From positions 186,001-250,000 of the forward strand of contig NZ_JAHOPF010000001.1 in NCBI RefSeq assembly GCF_019038595.1: a DNA stretch of 64,000 nucleotides, read 5' to 3'. The notes under the pieces are model-generated. The model made no database searches and had not been told where the DNA came from. It saw only the letters and a list, made by a program, of their open reading frames with translations. Source of the stretch: Kaistella soli (GTDB lineage: Bacteria; Bacteroidota; Bacteroidia; Flavobacteriales; Weeksellaceae). This document shows, one piece after another, positions 26,074 through 34,446 of the stretch (its first letter is position 1; every line of letters begins with the position of its first letter). A program made the translations under genes and the position numbers.

Positions 26074-26865
26074 ATGAAAAAATTCTATTCTTTATTTGCA
26101 GCCGTAGTTTTAGCTGTGAGCGTAAATGCACAAACGACTAAAACTTTAACAATCAATACCGCTAATATTGGAGGTACTACAGTTTTGCAAACAAGTAATT
26201 ATGGTAGTGGTGCAGAAAGAACTTGGGCTACCAACAGTATTAATTTTGGAGGAAAAGCTATTACTGGTACTGCAGCAAATACACCTGTTACAGGTCCGGC
26301 TGGAGCACATATACAGTCACAGGGAAACAACGCGGTATTTTACAACGTTAGTGCTTTGCCTGGGAGAATTGTAAGTGTTACAATTAATTATGTTGGAACA
26401 GCAAGAAATTTTGCATTCAGCGGTGGTAATACTTCAAGATTGGTCAATAGTACAGCAGCGGATTATACTGTTACCGGAGGAACAGCAGTAGGTGCTGCAA
26501 GTTCTACAGGCTGGACCTCAACAGATTTTGAAGGTACAAATTATACTTATTTTGCAATCAAATCCGCTGTAGGCAACACTGCATACATAACTTCAATCGA
26601 CATCGTTTACGAAGAAGCTACAATGGCTGTAGACAATGCAAGCGCAATCAAAGCAAACTTAGTAAAAAACACAGTGGTTAACAACGCGATTTTATTTGCT
26701 GCGAAAGCTGATGTACAGATTGTTAACATGAACGGACAGGTTGTAAAGTCTGCTTCTGTAAACGAAAATACTTCACTTGAAGTTGCTTCTTTACCAAAAG
26801 GCACTTATATCGTTACAGGTAACGTAAACGGTAAAGCAGTTTCCCAGAAAATTATCAAAAAATAA
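26074..26865 (+). CDS. Small T9SS-secreted protein (type A sorting domain)
   Basis: A 263-residue protein. The signal peptide MKKFYSLFAAVVLAVSVNAQ is followed by a Ser/Thr/Gly-rich beta-sandwich-like domain (about 22-185). The C-terminal sorting domain runs from ANLVKNTVVNNAILF to AVSQKIIKK. That domain is closely similar to the one in the gene at 27141, so the two are paralogous in this part although the passenger domains differ. No catalytic motif. Its own terminator follows. Confidence 0.85.
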   Translation: MKKFYSLFAAVVLAVSVNAQTTKTLTINTANIGGTTVLQTSNYGSGAERTWATNSINFGGKAITGTAANTPVTGPAGAHIQSQGNNAVFYNVSALPGRIVSVTINYVGTARNFAFSGGNTSRLVNSTAADYTVTGGTAVGAASSTGWTSTDFEGTNYTYFAIKSAVGNTAYITSIDIVYEEATMAVDNASAIKANLVKNTVVNNAILFAAKADVQIVNMNGQVVKSASVNENTSLEVASLPKGTYIVTGNVNGKAVSQKIIKK

Positions 26866-26885
26866 TTTTTTACTGAAAAACATAG

Positions 26886-26911
26886 AAGCCTCCTTTTGGA
26901 GGCTTTTTTTG
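26886..26911 (+). terminator. Rho-independent terminator
   Basis: AAGCCTCC-tttt-GGAGGCTT, a perfect 8-bp stem with a T7 tail. Confidence 0.93.
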
Positions 26912-27140
26912 TTAATAAAACATAACATGAATCATGTTTTATTTGGGTATAATAATGATTAACTTTGTAGCAGAAAATACGAAGGGAGGAAATGGTAATC
27001 GCTGATGGTATAAAGGTGGAAGTCTTAGGTTTCTTTGAGGAGGGATTAACTTAGTGTTAAATTTTAAATCTTTTATTTTCAATCCAAAAAAATGTGTAAT
27101 TTAGCAATCCAATTTTTAACAAAAAATTAAATTTTATATT

Positions 27141-27929
27141 ATGAAAAAAATCTTTACAATTTTAGGGGTTTCTGCAGCAGTATTTGCATCTGCACAAACA
27201 AATTTATTCACAGGGTCAGATTTCAATGACTGGACTGCGTTCGAATCAAGCTTAGGTTTCGCTCTTAAATCGGGAGAACAAAGCGTAAATGGTGGTATTG
27301 GCGGAAGTGGTGCTCTAAAAATCACTGACAATGCGACTACACAAAACATTTATGTGATGACTGCTAGCAAAAACATGAACACAACAGGTATTAATTATAT
27401 TACCTTGAAAATGAAAGGTGTTGCTGGTGGAATCTCTTTCAACGCTGGAGATGGAACTCCAACTGGAAGCAAGTATTTTAACGTTCCTGCTGGTACAACA
27501 AGCAACGTAACTTTGACAGGTACGGGCGCAAACGCTTATACAGGATCTATTAACGCTGCTGATTGGATTACTGTTACATTAGATCTTACAGGTGTTAATT
27601 GGGGAGCAACTCCTACTTTTTCTATCAAACTTCAAAAAAGCTCAACTAATGCATTATTCGTAGATGATATCAAAGGTTCTGCAACATTGGCTGTTGGTGA
27701 TGTTAAGGCTACTAAAGCTAATTTAGTTAAAAATACAGTTGTTTCTAACGAAATCATCTTTGGTGAAACAGCTAAAGTATCTGTATTAAATATGGCTGGA
27801 CAGATTGTTAAAACTGCTGACGCGTCAGAAAATTCTAGACTTAACGTTTCAGATCTTTCTAAAGGTACGTATGTTGTAACTGCTGTTGTTAATGGAAAAT
27901 CTGTTTCTCAGAAAATCATTAAAAAATAA
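27141..27929 (+). CDS. Small T9SS-secreted protein with a carbohydrate-binding-like fold
   Basis: A 262-residue protein. The signal peptide is MKKIFTILGVSAAVFASAQ. The passenger domain (about 20-185) begins TNLFTGSDFNDWTAFE and ends SIKLQKSSTNALFVDDIK, a jelly-roll pattern as in carbohydrate-binding modules (an inference from pattern). The C-terminal T9SS type A domain (ANLVKNTVVSNEIIFGE to SVSQKIIKK) closely matches that of the neighbour at 26074. Codon use is strongly AT-rich, as in highly expressed surface genes. Terminator downstream. Confidence 0.83.
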   Translation: MKKIFTILGVSAAVFASAQTNLFTGSDFNDWTAFESSLGFALKSGEQSVNGGIGGSGALKITDNATTQNIYVMTASKNMNTTGINYITLKMKGVAGGISFNAGDGTPTGSKYFNVPAGTTSNVTLTGTGANAYTGSINAADWITVTLDLTGVNWGATPTFSIKLQKSSTNALFVDDIKGSATLAVGDVKATKANLVKNTVVSNEIIFGETAKVSVLNMAGQIVKTADASENSRLNVSDLSKGTYVVTAVVNGKSVSQKIIKK

Positions 27930-27949
27930 TTATTCTTTTAGAATTAACG

Positions 27950-27980
27950 AAGCCACTTCTCAGAAGTGGCTTTTTTTATT
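27950..27980 (+). terminator. Rho-independent terminator
   Basis: AAGCCACTTCT-c-AGAAGTGGCTT forms an almost perfect stem (27950-27972) followed by a T run. Confidence 0.9.
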
Positions 27981-28028
27981 TTAAAAAGTGACTGGTCAGA
28001 ATAAAAATTCTGAGTGAATCATCCTCCA

Positions 28029-30848
28029 TCAGAACCATCCTCTTCTGAAGTAATTGGTCACGGCAGAAAAATTCAGTACCAGAGTAAAACGGATTCTTCT
28101 TCCATAATCTTTGAAAGAGGGTTCAAACCCCAAAGAACTCTGAAGCGGGAAATACACTTCCAGAAAATCCGGAATCACCTTTACTTTTACTCCTGAATCC
28201 CAGACAAAATGCGAGTTTTGCAATCTGTTTTTATAAACGCCGGCATCAGCATAAACATTAAACCAACGCCAAACATGTGAATCCACATTTACGGAAGTGA
28301 TCCATTGATTGGCTGTTTTCCCGACCTGCGATTTAAAGCCGCCTTCCGCCACAATCAACTGCTGTGAAAGTAAGCCTGAGACCGCACTTTGTCCTAGAAG
28401 TCCATAAGAAAACGCGTAGTTGGAAACTCTTGCTATTCCATAATCGAAAAGATTATTTTTTGTCTTATTCGTGATAAAATAGCCTCCAAAAAATCTGAAA
28501 CTTATTTTTTTGTCCTGCGCAAATTCCCAGCGGTAAAAAGCTTCTCCTGATATTTTCTGGAAATCTTCCATCCACTGAAGGTTTCCGTTGAGGTATTTCT
28601 CATGGATCAGGCTCCGGTCCGAATAGCTGTAACCCAGATTCCAAAGATTATATTTTGCGTACTCGTTTGCAGCAGCCATTTTGGGAGTAAGTTCTTTATC
28701 AAAAAAGTTATAGGAAAATCCCAGATTCCTGCCGATATCGCTTCGCGGATTTTTAGTAAAATTAAAATTGACAAATGCCGAAAATTTACGGTAAGTCAAA
28801 TCGTAATCATAGTGAAAATAAGAACCAGAAACCCCAATATCAAGGCTTCTGTAAAAACTTTCTGCCGGCTGAAAAGAGTAGGCCACACCTCCGGAACCGG
28901 TCAGTTTTCCTGTTCCGGTACTGAAATAAGGAGTGAATGAATAATTAAATTTACGGTCGAAAAGAGAGGTGTTTCTGAAGTTTAAACCCAAAAGAACTCT
29001 GTCATACGCATTAAAGTTCACTCTCGGATTAAGGTAAATTTCATTAAACTCAGGATTAGGAATGTCTTTAAAAAGCTTGAATTTTATTTTTTTAGTGTTC
29101 CTGAATAATCCTTTGGCATAAAGGTAATTATCGCGGAAGTTGTTTTCCGGAAAAATATATCCGCTGTTAACCACGATTTTCTCGGCGTTTGACTGTGGAA
29201 TATTGTAAATCTGAGGGTCTTTGGAATCATCGGTATCAAACCAGAATTCATTCACCTCGCCGGATTTTGTTTCGGTTTCAATTTTAAATGGAATCGTCTG
29301 TTCCGTATTTTTTGCAACTTTTACCTGAAATTCATCACCAATTTTTTCGAACCTTTTCAATTTGAAATTCACGCGGTTTTTCTTTTTGATAAAGTGGTCG
29401 AAAAAATCTCCCGAATATCCTGAAGCTAAAGTAAGCTCATCCAGAAAATTCTGTTTGTTAACATGTTGATGGCTGTTCTTTTTTAAATACTCAATGATAA
29501 AATCGTCAAATTTTTCGCTTCCCATTTTCTCCGCGATAAAAGAAAACAGACTTCCTGTTTCGAAATGGCTGATGGCTTTTGCATTGTAATTACTTAGATT
29601 TTCAAAAGGCTCGGAAATTTTCTGATCAAGATTTTGCGTCATGATATACTGGTAAGCCAGCCCGTACCTTTCCGAAAGTTTCAGCTGTGAAGCATGGAAT
29701 AATTTCAGAGGCTTAAAACCAAAAATATTAATGTTTTCAGGAAGTTCGCCCAGTAGTTTTTTGTCTTGGTAATACCGTTCGATGTACTGAATTTCAAGAT
29801 AAGTTTTCAGACCGTTCATCAGCCAGTGATCGTTGTTTTTTTCGAATACTGCGGCCTGTTCTACAATGTTTTTCGACAGAATACTGAAATAGTTCAGATC
29901 ATTTTTTTCCGATTCGCTGAAAAGTTGGTAACCGAATTTCCAGAATTTAACATCTTCAAGACCTGTAAAATCTTCGTTTTTCCTGAATTTTTCACTGATG
30001 AATATTTTATTTGGCAGAAAACCGGTCTTGTTTTTAATGAAATTGAGCTGAAGCGGAAGATAGAATTCAAGATTTTCTTTTTCGGTTTCCGTGAGATGGT
30101 ATCCGAAATTTACATTTATTTTTTCGCCGTCAATGACTGTTGAAATTGACGAATAGTGATTTTCGGATATTAAGAATTCAGGATCGTTATTGAGTTTTCC
30201 CTCAAAGTAATTGGGTTGAATTTCGTTCAGGTTACTTTGGGAAAAATAATTTACAGGGACATCAAGATTCACTTTCCAGTAATTCCCCGGACTTTGGTTT
30301 TCCTCAATGTCGATAAAGTTTTTTGAATATTGGTTGGCGTCTTCAAAACCGTCGGGAACAATAAAAAAGTACTTCAGCGCAATTTTTTTTCCGTCACTTC
30401 CGTAACCGGTAAATTTCTGCAAAGGCAGATTCAGAACGTAACGCAGTGTAATTTTTATTTGGTATCCGGGTGCCAGTTTTTTAGAAAGCGGAATAAAAAT
30501 ATTTTCCTGTGAAGCATCTATATCAGAAATCACGCGGCCTTCAATTTTGACTTGTAAATTCTCGAGATTGCCCAGTTCTCCAGGTTTTGCAAAGTACATG
30601 TCACTTTTTCTGTCTTCCAGTTTTCGCGAAAGAAGCGGCGTGCTCCGGGTTTTGTAGGCAGCAGTCCAGTTGAGTAATTTGATTTGGTCTAAAGGGGAAT
30701 CGGTATTGTTGAAATAGGTAATCTCCTGGCTTACAGAAATCTGCCTTTTGTTTTCCGCGATTTTAGCTTCGATATAAATACTGTCCTGCTGCGCGGAAAC
30801 CGCAACAAAACTGGTAATCAGCAAAAAACCACAGAGAAATCCTTTCAT
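28029..30848 (-). CDS. M1-peptidase-like protein fused to an outer-membrane barrel, lacking HExxH
   Basis: A 939-residue protein with the signal peptide MKGFLCGFLLITSFVAVSAQ. Residues about 20-260 resemble the M1 N-terminal beta-domain. Residues 280-480 follow the M1 catalytic domain (WLMNGLKTYLE, then a HFETGSLFSFIAEKMGSEKF helix). The zinc motif expected before WL.EG is replaced by KNIVEQ, the NEG glutamate reads MNG, and no HExxH occurs anywhere, so it is probably not a zinc peptidase. Residues about 590-939 are beta-strand rich, ending with an aromatic residue (GWF), as in an outer-membrane barrel. Function unknown. Confidence 0.75.
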   Translation of the reverse strand: MKGFLCGFLLITSFVAVSAQQDSIYIEAKIAENKRQISVSQEITYFNNTDSPLDQIKLLNWTAAYKTRSTPLLSRKLEDRKSDMYFAKPGELGNLENLQVKIEGRVISDIDASQENIFIPLSKKLAPGYQIKITLRYVLNLPLQKFTGYGSDGKKIALKYFFIVPDGFEDANQYSKNFIDIEENQSPGNYWKVNLDVPVNYFSQSNLNEIQPNYFEGKLNNDPEFLISENHYSSISTVIDGEKINVNFGYHLTETEKENLEFYLPLQLNFIKNKTGFLPNKIFISEKFRKNEDFTGLEDVKFWKFGYQLFSESEKNDLNYFSILSKNIVEQAAVFEKNNDHWLMNGLKTYLEIQYIERYYQDKKLLGELPENINIFGFKPLKLFHASQLKLSERYGLAYQYIMTQNLDQKISEPFENLSNYNAKAISHFETGSLFSFIAEKMGSEKFDDFIIEYLKKNSHQHVNKQNFLDELTLASGYSGDFFDHFIKKKNRVNFKLKRFEKIGDEFQVKVAKNTEQTIPFKIETETKSGEVNEFWFDTDDSKDPQIYNIPQSNAEKIVVNSGYIFPENNFRDNYLYAKGLFRNTKKIKFKLFKDIPNPEFNEIYLNPRVNFNAYDRVLLGLNFRNTSLFDRKFNYSFTPYFSTGTGKLTGSGGVAYSFQPAESFYRSLDIGVSGSYFHYDYDLTYRKFSAFVNFNFTKNPRSDIGRNLGFSYNFFDKELTPKMAAANEYAKYNLWNLGYSYSDRSLIHEKYLNGNLQWMEDFQKISGEAFYRWEFAQDKKISFRFFGGYFITNKTKNNLFDYGIARVSNYAFSYGLLGQSAVSGLLSQQLIVAEGGFKSQVGKTANQWITSVNVDSHVWRWFNVYADAGVYKNRLQNSHFVWDSGVKVKVIPDFLEVYFPLQSSLGFEPSFKDYGRRIRFTLVLNFSAVTNYFRRGWF

Positions 30849-30981
30849 TGTATAAATTCAATCAAATATAATGATGTTTTTTTGTACCTCGCAACATTTC
30901 TCAGTTCCTATTTTCCGTCAGATATGTATTAAAACGTAGTTTATTTTGGAATAATCAGTATTTTTGAGTAAATCTTCCTGA

Positions 30982-31836
30982 TTGTTTAAATTTTACCATA
31001 TCGCCGCTGTATTCCTGGTATTCCATTTTCAAGCTGTTTCTTCGCAGGTTGTGGAAACCACCACACCGTTGATCATTGACAAACGCAAATCCACCATCAG
31101 AACAAGATTTACGCCGCCGAAAGGTTATTTCTGGGTGAAAGAAGAATCCGGCAGTTTCAGTGAATATCTCGTTAATTTCCCGCTTCATCCGCCGGGTTTT
31201 CCGGTACGCGATTTTAAAGCGGTTCCCATTGAAAGACAATTCAGTCATGTTGCCATTCTTAAAATTGATGTAGGAGATAAAGATCTGCAGCAGTGCGCGG
31301 ATGCATGGATGCGGCTGTATTCAGAATATCTTTGGCTGCACGAAAGAGAGGATGAAGTTGGTTTTGAGTTTACCAGCGGGCAGTTTTTTTCGTGGAATGA
31401 TTTTAAAAAAGGAGTCCGAACGAAAGAAGTAAAAGACCGTGTCCGGTTTATTAATACAGGAAAAACTGACGATTCTTACGCAGCTTTCAGAGCGTATCTG
31501 AATATTATTTTCAGGTATTCAGGAACCATTTCTTTAGACCGGGAATCAAATCCTGTTCTGCAGAATTCGCAGATTAAAACCGGTGACTTTCTGATAAAAC
31601 CCGGAAGCCCCGGACATTCTGTAATCATTGTAGGTACAGCGAGAAACAGCGTGGGAAAACGCCTTTATCTCTTGGCTGAAAGTTTTATGCCGGCTCAGGA
31701 TATTCATATTTTAAGAAATCCTTCCAACGCAGGTATTTCGCCCTGGTACGAACTGGATGTAAATGCGCCGCAAACCGTTACTGCAAAGTATATTTTCAAG
31801 CCAACCTCTATCAAAAGATTTCGGAGTTTAAAATAA
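30982..31836 (+). CDS. DUF4846 domain protein, exported
   Basis: A 284-residue protein starting at TTG 30982 (an in-frame TGA lies directly upstream). It has the signal peptide FYHIAAVFLVFHFQAVSSQ and one DUF4846 domain: RFTPPKGYFWVKEESGSFSEYL, the DLQQCADAWMRLYSEYLW helix, and the GDFLIKPGSPGHSVIIVGTA segment. The function is unknown. A TATTTTTG -7 element lies at 30959-30966, so the leader is very short. Confidence 0.85.
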   Translation: MFKFYHIAAVFLVFHFQAVSSQVVETTTPLIIDKRKSTIRTRFTPPKGYFWVKEESGSFSEYLVNFPLHPPGFPVRDFKAVPIERQFSHVAILKIDVGDKDLQQCADAWMRLYSEYLWLHEREDEVGFEFTSGQFFSWNDFKKGVRTKEVKDRVRFINTGKTDDSYAAFRAYLNIIFRYSGTISLDRESNPVLQNSQIKTGDFLIKPGSPGHSVIIVGTARNSVGKRLYLLAESFMPAQDIHILRNPSNAGISPWYELDVNAPQTVTAKYIFKPTSIKRFRSLK

Positions 31837-31843
31837 AAAAAAA

Positions 31844-31871
31844 ACGGAAATCCAGTTGCCCGAATTTCCGT
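31844..31871 (-). terminator. Terminator of the yceI-like gene
   Basis: ACGGAAAT (31844-31851) pairs with ATTTCCGT (31864-31871). The adjacent A-run to the left gives a U-run for the minus-strand gene. Confidence 0.8.
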
Positions 31872-31895
31872 CTCCACTATAAAAACTATTAACTA

Positions 31896-32468
31896 TTATT
31901 CTGCTGTTAATTCGAAATCACCTTTTATTCTTACCAAATCATTGATCATTGGTGCAGGGAATTTAGGTCCTAAGTCGAAGTCTGATCTTTTCAAAGTTCC
32001 TACAACCTGGTAGCCGTAAGTTGTTTTTTTGTTCATTGCGTTCACGGTTGAACCTCTGTAGATAAGCGTTAGAGAAACCGGTTTTGTAACGCCGTGCATC
32101 GTTAAATTACCTTTAAGGTTGTAGTAATTCTTTTTTGTTTTTGTTAAAGAAGTACTGGTAAAGTCCATGGTCGGGAATTTTTCTGCTTCAAAGAAATCTG
32201 CACTTTTCAGGTGGTTGTCTCTTGCTTCAACGTGAGTGTTGATAGAATGTACATCCGCTGAAAAAGTAAGCGTTGAGTTGACAAAGTTTTTTTGGTTTGC
32301 ATTGATCGTTAATGCTGCTTTGTCGAAGTTTCCTGTGATGTCGTTGATTCCAAGGTGAATCACGGCAAACTGAATTCTTGAATGTGCGGGATCACTTTTC
32401 AAAACCAATTGGGCAAAAGTGGAAACCGAAAACAATAATACGGTAAGAATCGATAATAATTTTTTCAT
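31896..32468 (-). CDS. YceI family protein
   Basis: A 190-residue protein with the signal peptide MKKLLSILTVLLFSVSTFAQ and one lipocalin-like YceI domain (about 24-190): KSDPAHSRIQFAVIHLGINDITGNF, HLKSADFFEAEKFPTMDF, GNLTMHGVTKPVSL and FDLGPKFPAPMINDLVRIKG. YceI proteins are periplasmic and bind isoprenoid-like lipids (established for T. thermophilus TT1927b and H. pylori). Its promoter carries a 17-bp palindromic motif shared with the downstream-positioned FrnE-like gene, so both are likely controlled together. Confidence 0.93.
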   Translation of the reverse strand: MKKLLSILTVLLFSVSTFAQLVLKSDPAHSRIQFAVIHLGINDITGNFDKAALTINANQKNFVNSTLTFSADVHSINTHVEARDNHLKSADFFEAEKFPTMDFTSTSLTKTKKNYYNLKGNLTMHGVTKPVSLTLIYRGSTVNAMNKKTTYGYQVVGTLKRSDFDLGPKFPAPMINDLVRIKGDFELTAE

Positions 32469-32503
32469 AATACTTTCTTTTATTTTGTTATTGATTGTTG
32501 ATG

Positions 32504-32550
32504 CAAAGATATAGCAGCTGATTTACAGTGACATTGATCTAAGATAAGAA
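32504..32550 (-). promoter_or_regulatory. yceI-like promoter with the shared 17-bp operator
   Basis: The -7 element TATCTTTG (minus strand, 32504-32511) is preceded after 22 nt by TTGATCTAAGATAAGAA (plus-strand reading, 32534-32550), with ATCT-A-AGAT symmetry. The same 17 bases at the same 22-nt spacing lie upstream of the FrnE-like gene. Confidence 0.7.
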
Positions 32551-32555
32551 AAAAA

Positions 32556-33260
32556 TTAATCACAGTTTCCGTCTCTATCACAGCTTTCTCCCTGGCCGAT
32601 AATTTGCAGGCCTTTGTCGCCGGCAGAAAATTCGGAATAGGACTTTTCAAGAACTTCTAAGAATAATTCAGGCTGCTGAGCGCCGGAAACGCCATATTTG
32701 TCATTAAATACGAAATAAGGAACCGCGTTGATGCCAAGCTGCCTTGCGACAAGACCGTCATGAGATACTTCATGCGCCATTTCATCCGATTGCAGGGCAT
32801 TTTTAATATCTTCTTCAGCCAAACCTACTGATGTTCCTATTTCGAGTAAAGTGGCTTCATCATCGATATTTTTTGCGGTGATAAACTGAGCTTCAAACAA
32901 AGCTTCTTCCATTTCGTTTGCTAAACCTTTCTTCTTCGCCAACTGAATTAGAAGATGGCCTCTGAAAGAATTGGCTACTTTGGAATGATCAAAATTAAAA
33001 TCGATTCCTGCTTCTTTTCCTGCATTTTTAGCATGTTCGTGCATAGCTTTTGCCTGCGTTACCGGGATGCCTTTCGCTTTCGAGAAATACTCGTAAGGAT
33101 TGGTTTCCGGCTGTGTTTTCAGGTTAGGATCCAGCTGAAAACTGTGCCAGTTAACTTCAATTTTTTCGCCATCAGGGAACTGTTCCAAAGCTTTTTCGAA
33201 CTTCTTTTTTCCTACATAACAGAACGGGCAGCGGATGTCACTCCAGATATCTACTTTCAT
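32556..33260 (-). CDS. DsbA/FrnE-like thioredoxin-fold oxidoreductase
   Basis: A 234-residue cytoplasmic DsbA-family protein. The active site CPFC is at residues 11-14 (IRCPFCYVGKKKFEKAL). The NWHSFQLDPNL segment, the helical insertion and the cis-proline segment GINAVPYFVFNDKYGVSGAQ are those of the FrnE/2-hydroxychromene-2-carboxylate isomerase group. The C-terminus ends in a Cys pair region (GESCDRDGNCD). It probably acts in thiol redox or oxidative-stress defence. There is no signal peptide. Promoter and operator at 33286-33332. Confidence 0.9.
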   Translation of the reverse strand: MKVDIWSDIRCPFCYVGKKKFEKALEQFPDGEKIEVNWHSFQLDPNLKTQPETNPYEYFSKAKGIPVTQAKAMHEHAKNAGKEAGIDFNFDHSKVANSFRGHLLIQLAKKKGLANEMEEALFEAQFITAKNIDDEATLLEIGTSVGLAEEDIKNALQSDEMAHEVSHDGLVARQLGINAVPYFVFNDKYGVSGAQQPELFLEVLEKSYSEFSAGDKGLQIIGQGESCDRDGNCD

Positions 33261-33285
33261 TTTCTTTTTTATTTAATTGATGAAT

Positions 33286-33332
33286 CAAAAGTACAAAGCC
33301 TGAATTGAATTTGGGTTGATCTAAGATAAGAA
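33286..33332 (-). promoter_or_regulatory. FrnE-like promoter with the shared 17-bp operator
   Basis: -7 element TACTTTTG (minus, 33286-33293). The 17-bp motif lies at 33316-33332, separated by 22 nt, exactly as at the yceI-like gene. The position at about -37 to -53 fits an activator, or a repressor occluding the -33 region. Confidence 0.7.
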
Positions 33333-33365
33333 ATTTTAATAAGCTGTGGCTGAAAGTTTTAGAAA

Positions 33366-34280
33366 TCAAAACCAGAGGCGCATTACCAAATACCAAAATG
33401 CTAATGTAAACAGGGAAAGCGGAATTCCGATGCCGATCATCAGGTTGCAGAGTTTGGGTTCCAGTTTGTGGGAAACAGCGATGATGCTGGCGGTAATCAT
33501 CGGCGCCATTGCTGATTCCAGAAAGGAGATTTCAACAGTTTCTCCGCTTTGTTTTAAAATGACAAAATAAAGAATGAAAATAAATGCCGGAAAGAGAATT
33601 AATTTAAATAAAAGTCCCCAAAACAAGGGTTTGGTATCACCGTCGGGTTTTTGCCATTTCAGCTGACTTCCCACTGAAACCAATGCGAGCGGAACCGTTG
33701 TTGCGCCGAGTTTAATGAAAACGTCATCCAGGTCACGGGGAATTTCGATGCTGAAAACATTAAGAATAACTGCTAGAGAAAAGGCAATGAAAGGCGGAAA
33801 TCTGATGATTTTATTTAAGATTTCAGAGACTGAACTTTTGCCTCCAGAATAAAAATTCGCTACTGCGATTCCAACCGTGGAAAGTGCAACAAATGAACCG
33901 GGCTGGTCGGCAAGCATGACCGTTTTCAGACCGCTTTCACCAAAAACCGCCTGTATAACAGGAATTCCTACGAAGGAAGTATTTCCAAATCCCGCGCACA
34001 TGATCACAGCACCGGTCACCATTTTCGGCCATTTCATTTTTTTGCCCAGAAAGCTGAAAAACACAATGGCCAGAAAGATATTAACCCAGGGTACTGCAAC
34101 CGGAAAAATCACTTCATAACTTAGGGTGATCTTCGGGATATAATAAAGCGAAAGTGCGGAGAGTGAGATATTGACAACAAAAGCATTCAGTGCCGTATGC
34201 CCGTTTTCGGGAAAAAGTTTGGTCTTCTTCAGGAAATATCCGAGGAAAAGGCAGAGAAAAAGTAAAATTAAATTAGACAA
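33366..34280 (-). CDS. AEC family transporter (auxin efflux carrier-type)
   Basis: A protein of about 304 residues with 9-10 transmembrane helices. The family motifs LGYFLKKTKLFPENGHTALNAFVV in helix 1-2 and GFGNTSFVGIPVIQAVFGE mid-protein are present. AEC carriers move organic anions. The substrate is not predictable. I chose TTG 34280 (SNLILLFLCLFLGYF) since homologues start there; ATG 34328 would add a hydrophilic 16-residue extension. Confidence 0.85.
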   Translation of the reverse strand: MSNLILLFLCLFLGYFLKKTKLFPENGHTALNAFVVNISLSALSLYYIPKITLSYEVIFPVAVPWVNIFLAIVFFSFLGKKMKWPKMVTGAVIMCAGFGNTSFVGIPVIQAVFGESGLKTVMLADQPGSFVALSTVGIAVANFYSGGKSSVSEILNKIIRFPPFIAFSLAVILNVFSIEIPRDLDDVFIKLGATTVPLALVSVGSQLKWQKPDGDTKPLFWGLLFKLILFPAFIFILYFVILKQSGETVEISFLESAMAPMITASIIAVSHKLEPKLCNLMIGIGIPLSLFTLAFWYLVMRLWF

Positions 34281-34390
34281 TTGGGTATGAATTAAACGGG
34301 AAAAGTGAATGCAGAAATCCAAAGCCAATTTCTGCTGTTTCTATAACGAGGTTTTCATTAAAAGAACGATATTGCACTTTGCTGTAACGC

Positions 34391-34426
34391 AGCGCTCTTA
34401 TCCTGTTTTTATTTGACAAGAGCGCT
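34391..34426. repeat. 9-bp inverted repeat between the AEC and UMP synthase genes
   Basis: AGCGCTCTT (34391-34399) pairs with AAGAGCGCT (34418-34426) around 18 nt. It is downstream of the UMP synthase gene but lacks a U-run on the minus strand, so a terminator role is uncertain. Confidence 0.45.
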
Positions 34427-34446
34427 TCGATTGGATTAAAAAGTTT

